A stretch of DNA of 64,000 bases from Edaphobacter acidisoli (GTDB taxonomy: Bacteria > Acidobacteriota > Terriglobia > Terriglobales > Acidobacteriaceae). The position numbers and the translations under genes were made by a program. The stretch lies in NCBI RefSeq assembly GCF_014642855.1, contig NZ_BMJB01000001.1:1178001-1242000 (forward strand), written 5' to 3'. Shown in pieces: positions 32,358 through 39,808 of this stretch; the first letter of the stretch is position 1, and each line of letters opens with the position of its first letter. A model generated the notes under the pieces. It saw only the letters and a list, made by a program, of their open reading frames with translations, did not search any database and was not told the DNA's origin.

Positions 32358-34265
32358 TCATTTCCCTGACCAGAGGCCGATCCGCTGGAGCAGCGCGCGA
32401 TAGTGCGCGTCTTCGTGAATGAAGTCGAAGGACGGGTCGGTCTGGATGAAGACCAGCTTCGGATCGTCTTCATCGGCGGCACGCTCGAGCAGGGCAATCG
32501 TCTCGTCGCGTTCGCCAAGCTGAGCGTGGTAGCGGGCCAGCAGCGCCGGAGACACATACTGGGACTTTGCCGCGGTCTGTTTCAGCTCATTCAGCATCCA
32601 CTCCACCACACCGCGATGTCCTTTAGCGGCAAAGACCTGCATCACCGCCGGGTTCGGCTTGCCGCTCTGGCCGTAGAGCCGCGCGACCATCTCGGCAGAC
32701 TCTCGATCCATCCCTTTCCAGTGATAAATCTCCACCAGGTTCGAAAGCAGATCCCGAGCATCAGGAAAGTCGTGGAGCCGGATGCGGGCATCATTCAGCG
32801 CCTGATCATATTGGCGCGACATCAGAAGGATCTCCGCCATCGCCGCCGGATGCGTGATCGGATTGATTGCGGTGCTGCGCTTCTGCACCGCCAGCGCTTC
32901 ATCATATCTTCCCAGAGCAGACAGAATCAGCGCTTGCAGATGGTATTCCTCCGACAATTCAGGATCGAGTTCCGTGGCGCGCCTCACCTCTCTGAGTGCG
33001 GCGTCCCCATCGTGGTCGCTAAAAAAGATGGCCGCCCCGAGCGCGGCGTGCGCCAGCGGAAGCTTATCGTCCAGTTGGACTGCCTTCAGCGCAGCCGCCT
33101 TGCCCCGTGGCAAAGCATCTTCGGGGTCCAATCCGTTGCCAAGGGCGCCTGCGGTGTAATACGAGCTCAACCCTGCCCATCCGGCCGCATAATCGGGTTG
33201 AATCTCAACCGCTTGGCGAAAGTACTTCCCGGCCTCATCATTCCTTCCAACCATCCAGAAATAGCGGCCGCGCAGATACGCATCGTGCGCTGCAGAACTG
33301 ACTGCAGGAACGATTACCGACTGCGCCGCAACGCTATGGAGCCGAGAGGCTATCTCACGAGCAACTTCATCTGACAGGGATGCAGTCGCCTCTGTGCTTC
33401 GCTCATAGCTTTGGGTCCAGATAACTCTTCCGGTATCTGCGCGCACCAGGTGCACCGCCAGGTGGACTCCCTCCTGCGTGCGAGCGATAGAACCCTCAAC
33501 GAGCGCATCTGCATGAAGTGCATGGGCGATCTCGGGCAGTGGCTGATTGCTGCCCTTGTACTGCATAGCCGATGCTGTTGAACTTACTCGCAAAGTTGAA
33601 TCTCTGACGAGCATCGTCGCCAGCTCTCCAGTCATGCCATCGACAAAATATGTCTGGCTCGGATCCCCGGATGCGTTCTTAAGCGGAAGTACAGCAATCG
33701 CGTGAATCGAGCCGGACGACTGGGACCGGAGATGACTGATCCAGACAGCGGTCGCCGCGAGCCCGAGCACTGCAACGCAGGCCACTGCCTTCCAGGATCG
33801 ATACCATACTCGATGCGAAGAGATCTCATCAGAAGGCTGAGCTACTTCATCCTGATCTTCGACAGCGAGTGCCGTCTCGCCGTCACCTGGCCGTGCACTG
33901 CCGTTCTTCTGTGCGACATCTCCGCCTGTCTCGCTGGAGACGGGCGCGATGAATCGGTACCCTGTGCGTTGAATCGTCTCGATATATCGGGGCGACTCCG
34001 CAGAATCGCCAAGCGCTTCCCGCAACTTCTGCATTGCCTTGTTCAGACCATGCTCAAAGTCGACGAAGACCTCCGGCCCCCACAGCCGCTCACGCAACTC
34101 TTCGCGGGTTACGACTTCGCCTGGGCGCTCCAGCAGAATTGCAAGCAGATCAAATGGCTGGCCGGCCAGCCTGATTCTCATGCCATTTCGGTTAAGCCGT
34201 TTCGCCTCCAGATCAACTTCAAAGAGGCCAAACCTGACCGAAGATTTGGAGTAGGAAACCGGCAC
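32358..34265 (-). CDS. Membrane-bound winged-helix regulator with TPR domain (CadC/ToxR-like)
   Basis: About 635 residues. Residues 10-105 form an OmpR-type winged helix: FGLFEVDLEAKRLNRNG, LAGQPFDLLAILLERPGEVV, TREELRERLWG and the recognition end RYIETIQRTGYRFIAPV. A single membrane helix (WKAVACVAVLGLAATAVWI, about 155-175) is followed by IAVLPLKNASGDPSQTYFVD and GALVEGSIA-type beta sheet region like that of TolB-N/adenylate-cyclase-linked domains, then several TPR repeats (RYFWMVGRNDEAGKYFRQAV; LSALGRYDEALAVQKR). This suggests transcription control by a periplasmic or cytosolic signal. GTG 34265 is chosen as start because GGAGG lies 6 bases before it. The gene is convergent with ptrB. Confidence 0.85.
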   Translation of the reverse strand: MPVSYSKSSVRFGLFEVDLEAKRLNRNGMRIRLAGQPFDLLAILLERPGEVVTREELRERLWGPEVFVDFEHGLNKAMQKLREALGDSAESPRYIETIQRTGYRFIAPVSSETGGDVAQKNGSARPGDGETALAVEDQDEVAQPSDEISSHRVWYRSWKAVACVAVLGLAATAVWISHLRSQSSGSIHAIAVLPLKNASGDPSQTYFVDGMTGELATMLVRDSTLRVSSTASAMQYKGSNQPLPEIAHALHADALVEGSIARTQEGVHLAVHLVRADTGRVIWTQSYERSTEATASLSDEVAREIASRLHSVAAQSVIVPAVSSAAHDAYLRGRYFWMVGRNDEAGKYFRQAVEIQPDYAAGWAGLSSYYTAGALGNGLDPEDALPRGKAAALKAVQLDDKLPLAHAALGAAIFFSDHDGDAALREVRRATELDPELSEEYHLQALILSALGRYDEALAVQKRSTAINPITHPAAMAEILLMSRQYDQALNDARIRLHDFPDARDLLSNLVEIYHWKGMDRESAEMVARLYGQSGKPNPAVMQVFAAKGHRGVVEWMLNELKQTAAKSQYVSPALLARYHAQLGERDETIALLERAADEDDPKLVFIQTDPSFDFIHEDAHYRALLQRIGLWSGK

Positions 34266-34521
34266 AGAGTCCCTCCGTCTCTGCCGCACGAACGAGTGTA
34301 GCACTAGCCGACCGTTCCATATATGCCAAAAGTCCGCTGCGCCAGGCTTGGAAAATCAGGGTATATCTTGACGTAACCATATGAATGAACAGAGGTTGCA
34401 CGGGGACGCAACATTCACCCGCTATCCATTGCAATTCTGGCGAGGCTGTCTCAAACTCCTGACCACTCCGAACAGACCGGCAAAGAAGAGAGCTGGATTT
34501 GGAGAAGAAAAGGAGCTTGTC

Positions 34522-35130
34522 ATGAATCGGAACATCTTGAAATTGAATGAAGGCCGCGAAAATAATCCGGCCCGACGTTTGTTGTCCATCGGACTCTCTC
34601 TGCTGGTCCTTGCCGCAGCCTCTCTGCTTCCAACCAACGCCCTGGCAGCCTGCGGCAGCTTCGGAGCCATCAACTCCAAAGGCGCCGCCCGTCTTCCCAT
34701 GCTCGCCGCAGGCGGTCAGCTTCCAGACCTCGGCGGCTGGAACCGGAGCATCGTCGGACTCTGGCATGTCATCTATACCGAGTCGGACAACAACAGCACC
34801 TTCAACGACACCTTCGACGTCTGGCACGCCGACGGCACCGAGTTTGAAAGCGCCTATCTCGCACCCGCGGGAGGAAACGTCTGCGTCGGCGTATGGAAGT
34901 CTGTCGGAGCCAACACCGTCAAGCTCCATCACATCGGATGGATCTTCAATCCCAGCAATCCCACCGGAAATGCGACCAACAGCTTCACCATCGACGAGGT
35001 CAACACCGTCTCGCCCGACGGAAAGACCTACTCCGGCACCTTCACCTTCAAGATCTGGAACCTGGACGGCACATTTACAGGCCAGGTGATCACAGGAACG
35101 ATCTCTGCAACGCGCATCGTCGTTGAATGA
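34522..35130 (+). CDS. Secreted protein of unknown function
   Basis: 202 residues. A long signal peptide (RRLLSIGLSLLVLAAASLLP...ALA) is followed by a beta-rich domain of about 160 residues with IVGLWHVIYTESDNNSTFND, FDVWHADGTEFESAYLAPAG, VCVGVWKSVGANTVKLHHIG, NSFTIDEVNTVSPDGKTYSG and a final strand TGTISATRIVVE. The pattern GLWHV..D G.......G is like lipocalin/calycin-type or DUF-style proteins found in acidobacteria. AAGGAG lies 6 bases before the ATG at 34522; the frame is open upstream but without a site. It ends just before a strong terminator. Confidence 0.75.
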   Translation: MNRNILKLNEGRENNPARRLLSIGLSLLVLAAASLLPTNALAACGSFGAINSKGAARLPMLAAGGQLPDLGGWNRSIVGLWHVIYTESDNNSTFNDTFDVWHADGTEFESAYLAPAGGNVCVGVWKSVGANTVKLHHIGWIFNPSNPTGNATNSFTIDEVNTVSPDGKTYSGTFTFKIWNLDGTFTGQVITGTISATRIVVE

Positions 35131-35144
35131 CACGATGCTCTCTC

Positions 35145-35175
35145 ATGTGGTCACGGTTCGCCGTGACCGCATTTT
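35145..35175 (+). terminator. Intrinsic terminator after the secreted-protein gene
   Basis: ATGTGGTCACGG and CCGTGACCGCAT form a 12-pair stem (one T-G pair) with a TTCG tetraloop, followed by TTTTT. Confidence 0.93.
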
Positions 35176-35196
35176 TCAGAGATGAGATTGAAGGAA

Positions 35197-37101
35197 TCAA
35201 ACCTTCGATGCCTCAGGCTCTTCAACCCTGTCTCCCTCGCCCGGAGCCAGAAAGAGATTCGTCTCAAGCCCATGCTGTCTGGTGTAGAGATCGTAGTAGC
35301 GCCCGCCTAGAGCATAGAGCGACTCATGCGTACCGCGCTCAACAATCTCTCCCTGTTCGACGACAAGAATCTGCTCCGCGCGGCGAATGGTGGAGAGGCG
35401 ATGCGCAATGACGAAGGTCGTCCTGCCCTGCATCAGATAGCTGAGACCATGTTGAATCATCGCCTCTGACTCCGAGTCGAGCGAGCTGGTAGCCTCGTCA
35501 AGAATCAGCACGCGGGGATCAGCCAGGATCGCGCGTGCAATCGAAAGCCGCTGTCGCTGCCCGCCAGAGAGCTTCACGCCTCGCTCGCCGACGACAGTAT
35601 CGTACTTCTCCGGAAAGCGCTCCGCGAATTCATCCACACGCGCAATGCGGCAGGCATTCATCAGTTGCTCTTCGGTCGCATTGGGGCGCGAAAACAGAAT
35701 GTTTTCACGAATCGTCCCATCGAAGAGAAACGTCTCCTGCAGCACCACGCCAAGCTGCTGACGATAGCTGCTCAACCGAATCGTAGCCAGGTCGATCCCA
35801 TCCACAAGCACCTGTCCGGTCGTAGCAGTATGAAAACCACAGATCAGCGAGATGATGGTAGATTTACCTGAACCCGAAGAGCCAACCAGCGCAGTCACCG
35901 TCCCAGGCTTCGACTCAAAGCTGATGCCGTGCAGCACAGGTTTGCCCGGCTCATAAGCGAAGGTCACGTCTCGAAAAGCTATATCACCATGAATCGTGGC
36001 GAGATTGTGAACCCGTACTGTCTCTGAGTCTTCCTCGTTCTCAGCAAGAATCTCATGCGTGCGGTCCAGCCCGGCGAGAGCTTCGGTGAGCTGCGTGCCG
36101 ATGGAGACAAGCTGCACGATGGGAACGGTCATAAACGCGAGAAACATGGTGTACGTGACATAACCACCAGGGGTCAGGCGCCCCGCAACAACCTGATGCG
36201 CTCCCATAAACATGACCAGCGCGCCCACGACGCCGATCACCGCAGTCGATGCAAGGGACATGAGCGACTGCGCGGTGAGCGATGAGATCACATTGGCAAG
36301 CAGGCGTTGGACACCTGAGGCGAATACGTTCGCCTCACTCGCCTCCGCATGATAGCCCTTGACGACACGCACGCCGCCGAGCGATTCGGTGAGTCGACCT
36401 GTGACTTCAGCGTTGATCTTTGCGCGTTCGCGGAAGATGGGGCGGATGGTCTTGAATGCACGCTGCAGGATCAAGGCAAATGCGGCCAGCAGGACGAAGG
36501 TAATCATCGTCATCTGCACGCTCAGCTTGATGAGGTAACAGAAGGCAAACAGCGCTGTGAGGATGCCGCCGAAGAAGTCGATGACGCCCGTCCCCATCAG
36601 GTTACGCACGCCTTCTACATCGGTCATGATCCGCGAGACCAGTGTCCCGGTGCGGTTCTCATCGTAGAACGCGACGGGTAAGCGCCCCACGTGTGACTGG
36701 ACCTTCTTGCGCAGCTCGGCAATCAGACGCTGGCCCGCCTTCGATAGTATCTGCGTGAGCGTGAACGAAGTGATTCCCTGCACCACCGTCGCCGCTACAA
36801 CAACCTCGATAATCTTGTACAGCAGCCCCATCTGATGCTTGTACATGACGTTATCGATGAGGAATCTGGCTGAAGCGGGAAGCACAAGCCCACTGGCACG
36901 GTTGATGACCATCAGCACAAAACTGCCCGCAAGCAACGGGCGATATGGCTTGATGAGTTCCCAAACCTCGGGCAGAACTTTTTTAAGCTTGGGCTTCGGC
37001 CGCGAAGCCTGATCCGATGCCCCTACGCGGCCGTGACTACGCGACGGGCGATCCACCGCCTTCATGCCGCCGCCGAAACTGGATGGACCGTATGAAGCCA
37101 T
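35197..37101 (-). CDS. ABC exporter, fused permease-ATPase (MsbA/LmrA-like)
   Basis: Half-transporter of 634 residues; dimeric inner-membrane exporter. The N-terminal ~60 residues are basic and Gly/Ser rich, then six membrane helices. The NBD (about 380-600) has Walker A GSSGSGKST, Q-loop LQETFLFDGTI, signature VKLSGGQRQRLSIARAIL, Walker B RVLILDEATSSLDS and H-loop VIAHRLSTI. Helix and NBD features suit MsbA-type lipid A flippases, but other lipids or drugs are possible; a second exporter of this class lies at 57475. The ATG lacks a ribosome binding site and an ATG 12 codons later could be used. It is convergent with the secreted protein gene. Confidence 0.9.
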   Translation of the reverse strand: MASYGPSSFGGGMKAVDRPSRSHGRVGASDQASRPKPKLKKVLPEVWELIKPYRPLLAGSFVLMVINRASGLVLPASARFLIDNVMYKHQMGLLYKIIEVVVAATVVQGITSFTLTQILSKAGQRLIAELRKKVQSHVGRLPVAFYDENRTGTLVSRIMTDVEGVRNLMGTGVIDFFGGILTALFAFCYLIKLSVQMTMITFVLLAAFALILQRAFKTIRPIFRERAKINAEVTGRLTESLGGVRVVKGYHAEASEANVFASGVQRLLANVISSLTAQSLMSLASTAVIGVVGALVMFMGAHQVVAGRLTPGGYVTYTMFLAFMTVPIVQLVSIGTQLTEALAGLDRTHEILAENEEDSETVRVHNLATIHGDIAFRDVTFAYEPGKPVLHGISFESKPGTVTALVGSSGSGKSTIISLICGFHTATTGQVLVDGIDLATIRLSSYRQQLGVVLQETFLFDGTIRENILFSRPNATEEQLMNACRIARVDEFAERFPEKYDTVVGERGVKLSGGQRQRLSIARAILADPRVLILDEATSSLDSESEAMIQHGLSYLMQGRTTFVIAHRLSTIRRAEQILVVEQGEIVERGTHESLYALGGRYYDLYTRQHGLETNLFLAPGEGDRVEEPEASKV

Positions 37102-37242
37102 AAGTTATAGGCAGTTTACGCCGCAAATCAAACGGGAATACAAGACGCAACAAAACAATGACAAAGCAGCCTTGCAAACCCGCCTTGCATTGGATGTATC
37201 CCGCATCTGCCGGGATACAGTTTTTGTGCGCGTTATGCCGAC

Positions 37243-37617
37243 CTACGAAAGCCGCGCACGGCGCGCCGCAATAAACGATCGGACGCAAAGAAGCACAAAG
37301 ATCAGGCAAAGACTGCCCATCAGCGCCTGAACCTTTGCCGCATCCGGTCGAATAACCGACTGCCCTGCCCACAGCTTCACAATGCCGATGATCCCAGGAA
37401 TCGTTCCCAGAAATCCTAAAAGCCCAACCGTCACGGCAATATGCATAAAAAGCATCCTCCGCTTCGCATCCGGAGTATGCGCCAGCATGCCGAGAATAAT
37501 AAGAACAACCCCAAACGCGCCGGGAATCAACGTATGTGGATAGTGGCTGACAAAAGCAAAGGCGCCTGCGCTAAGCAGCACCAGCAGGACACCGAAGACA
37601 ACCGTAAGTTTTGCCAT
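37243..37617 (-). CDS. Small membrane protein, unknown function
   Basis: 124 residues with four probable membrane helices (LTVVFGVLLVLLSAGAFAFV; GAFGVVLIILGMLAHT; MLFMHIAVTVGLLGFLGTIP; LMGSLCLIFVLLCVRSFIAA) separated by short basic loops. No catalytic motif is seen. It lies 45 bases after the CusF-Sco gene in the same direction and may be cotranscribed with it, so a part in copper or cytochrome oxidase assembly is possible, though not shown by sequence. Confidence 0.7.
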   Translation of the reverse strand: MAKLTVVFGVLLVLLSAGAFAFVSHYPHTLIPGAFGVVLIILGMLAHTPDAKRRMLFMHIAVTVGLLGFLGTIPGIIGIVKLWAGQSVIRPDAAKVQALMGSLCLIFVLLCVRSFIAARRARLS

Positions 37618-37662
37618 GACGCAAAAGGCTCCTTTGGATTCAGAATCAGAATATCAACGCCA

Positions 37663-38559
37663 TCACGAGTTCGCGGCCTTCTTCATCGCAGCCGCTACGT
37701 CTTCCGGTTTCCAATCGTTCGTGGGATACCACGCCAGCACCTTGCCGTCCTTGCCGATCAGCACAGTCGAAAGCGAATGCGTCAGCGTCCTCGCGTCGCC
37801 CGGCGTTACGCCCACATCAAAATACTGCGTAATCTTCGGAAGCTCCTCTTCGCTGGGTGCCGCAAAATCCCAATGCTCAAAAGTCTCTTTCGTATAGCGC
37901 CCGGTATAAGCCCCACCGTAACTGCGCAGCACCTTCGGAGTATCGTACTTCGGGTCGAAGCTGATGCTGAGCAGATGCGTCTTCGCATAAATCACCGGAT
38001 CAGCGGAGAGGTCCTTATCGACAGTAGCAAAGTCCCGACTCATCCGCACACAGAAGTCCGGCAACGGGCAGCGCGTATAGATAAAAGTAACCAGCAGCAC
38101 CTTCCCCTTGAACTCTGCGAAGTCGATGGTGCGCCCGCTCTGATTCAGCAGCTTAAAGTTCGGCACAACGTCACCAGGAGTCGGGACATGGTACTGCACT
38201 GCCGGCTTATAGTCTGGGCGCGCCTGCGCCGTGACAACAATGTTGTCCAGTCGAACATCGTGGAAACCATCTTCTTCCTGATCGGCAAGCACGGTGGCTG
38301 TGATATGGTCGCCAGGATGAAGCTCGCTTGCCACACTCGGGTCCTTCAGCTTGTATGGCATGGTCATCGCGTCCATGAAGCCAGGCACCGCATCGCCATC
38401 GAGCATGACACTGCCCTGATCTGTGCTCACGACTTTACCGCGAATCGTGAATGTCTTCTGCGCAGCGCTTGCGCTCGATGCAGCAGAATTTGAAGATCGA
38501 TGGCATCCGGCAATAAGACCCAGGGCAAGAACAAGCAACACAGAAGATTTACGCAACAC
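37663..38559 (-). CDS. Lipoprotein with CusF-like copper-binding domain fused to a SCO1/SenC domain
   Basis: 298-residue periplasmic membrane-anchored protein. A lipobox (LGLIAGC, Cys19) is followed by a CusF-type beta domain (about 35-115: RGKVVSTDQGSVMLDG, GFMDAMTMPYKLKDP, with the Met/Met pair that binds copper). The Sco domain follows (thioredoxin fold), with FIYTRCPLPDFCVRM giving CX5C (usual Sco: CXXXC), then a distal conserved His in LTHSLSTVLIG. Such proteins load CuA of cytochrome c oxidase. Start GTG 38559 follows GAGGAG by 7 bases. It is divergent from the MFS gene. No oxidase gene is in the window. Confidence 0.87.
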   Translation of the reverse strand: MLRKSSVLLVLALGLIAGCHRSSNSAASSASAAQKTFTIRGKVVSTDQGSVMLDGDAVPGFMDAMTMPYKLKDPSVASELHPGDHITATVLADQEEDGFHDVRLDNIVVTAQARPDYKPAVQYHVPTPGDVVPNFKLLNQSGRTIDFAEFKGKVLLVTFIYTRCPLPDFCVRMSRDFATVDKDLSADPVIYAKTHLLSISFDPKYDTPKVLRSYGGAYTGRYTKETFEHWDFAAPSEEELPKITQYFDVGVTPGDARTLTHSLSTVLIGKDGKVLAWYPTNDWKPEDVAAAMKKAANS

Positions 38560-38618
38560 GAAAAAGCTCCTCTCTCGATGATACTTGTTGTATAAGACTT
38601 ACCGCGGCGGGGGTTAGT

Positions 38619-39800
38619 TTGGCTGGACGAACGAAGTCTGTTCCATCATTAGGACTCATGCACTTTTCGCTATTGCTGGCAGGTCTGGGAACCGCGCTAC
38701 TGGGGCCAATCCTGCCCGTCCTCGCGACAGAGTGGCACATGAAGGACTCGCAGAGCGGCGTCCTGATGCTCACGAAATTCTGCGGCGCATTTCTTGGCGG
38801 CGTCAGCGTCTCACGCAACCTGCGACGCAGCCTGCTCGTGGGCTTAGCAGCCAGCGCTGCGGGATTCGGCTACTTCTCCATCGCACCAGGCATGGTTTTA
38901 GGAGCCGCAGCATTATTCGTCGCGGGATTCGGGATCGGCCAGATCATCACATCAACCAACATCCTCGCAGGACGCAGATTCACTGTCCACCGCGGCTCGG
39001 CTCTCTCGCTACTAAACTTCTCTTTCAGCTTGGGCGCAATGCTTTCGGCACTGCTGGCTGCTTGGCTGCTGCCGCTCTTCGCTCTGCGACCTCTGCTCGA
39101 ACTATTTGCAGGCGCATTCGTCATCGGTGTCTGCGGTCTTTTGCTCGAGATGCGCGGCTCTCAAGCAGAATTGATAGAGCCTTTCGAACCAGCAGCAACC
39201 ACAAGCTCAAATCAAAGCCTGCGACCTCAGATCTATCTCTATTTCGCAGGCCTTCTGGTCCTCTACGGCGGTTTGGAAACATGCCTGAGTGGGTGGCTGA
39301 CTACATTTGCCCTACGCTATGGTGATAAAACCTTGGCCGTCAGCGAATACACAACGCTCCTGCTCTGGATGGCACTTACCATAGGGCGCGCAGCCGCATC
39401 TGCTGTCATGTTGCGCGTCGGTGAAAAGACCGTACAACGCTGGGGCCTGCTCCTGACTGCGATCTTTACGACAGGACTCGCCTTCTCCCACTCCGCAATC
39501 GCCATCGCCGCATTCGCGATGCTGCTGGGCCTGAGCCTCGCACCGTTCTTCCCTTCAACATGGGCTTTGCTCATGGTCGAAGGCCCCACTGCTCGACAGG
39601 CTGGCATCGTGCTGGCCGCCTCTGGACTTGGTGCCGCGGCCTTGCCATGGCTGATGGGCGTCGTCTCCACCGGAGCGAAGTCATTGCAGGTTGCGCTGGC
39701 CATTCCGCTAGCGACCGCTCTTGCACTACTCGTCATGAGTGCCTTCTCGCCAAAGCACTCTGACAGACAAGCGTCTTTTCCAGAACCTCCAGGCGTATAA
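38619..39800 (+). CDS. Major facilitator superfamily transporter
   Basis: 393 residues, about 12 membrane helices. GLGTALLGPILPVLATEWHM in the first helix and the split between helices 6 and 7 with a polar loop (RGSQAELIEPFEPAATTSSN) are consistent with MFS sugar or drug transporters such as FucP-like or YfkF-like members, but the substrate cannot be told. The start is TTG 38619, with GGGGG 5 bases before it; ATG 38658 is an alternative. It is followed after 8 bases by the AddB-like gene, hence likely cotranscribed. Confidence 0.82.
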   Translation: MAGRTKSVPSLGLMHFSLLLAGLGTALLGPILPVLATEWHMKDSQSGVLMLTKFCGAFLGGVSVSRNLRRSLLVGLAASAAGFGYFSIAPGMVLGAAALFVAGFGIGQIITSTNILAGRRFTVHRGSALSLLNFSFSLGAMLSALLAAWLLPLFALRPLLELFAGAFVIGVCGLLLEMRGSQAELIEPFEPAATTSSNQSLRPQIYLYFAGLLVLYGGLETCLSGWLTTFALRYGDKTLAVSEYTTLLLWMALTIGRAAASAVMLRVGEKTVQRWGLLLTAIFTTGLAFSHSAIAIAAFAMLLGLSLAPFFPSTWALLMVEGPTARQAGIVLAASGLGAAALPWLMGVVSTGAKSLQVALAIPLATALALLVMSAFSPKHSDRQASFPEPPGV

Positions 39801-39808
39801 CCGAAGAC

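Noticed and set aside
34381-34521. 47-codon N-terminal extension of the secreted protein
   Set aside because: It would place a long charged segment before the signal peptide, and the ATG at 34522 has a well-spaced AAGGAG.
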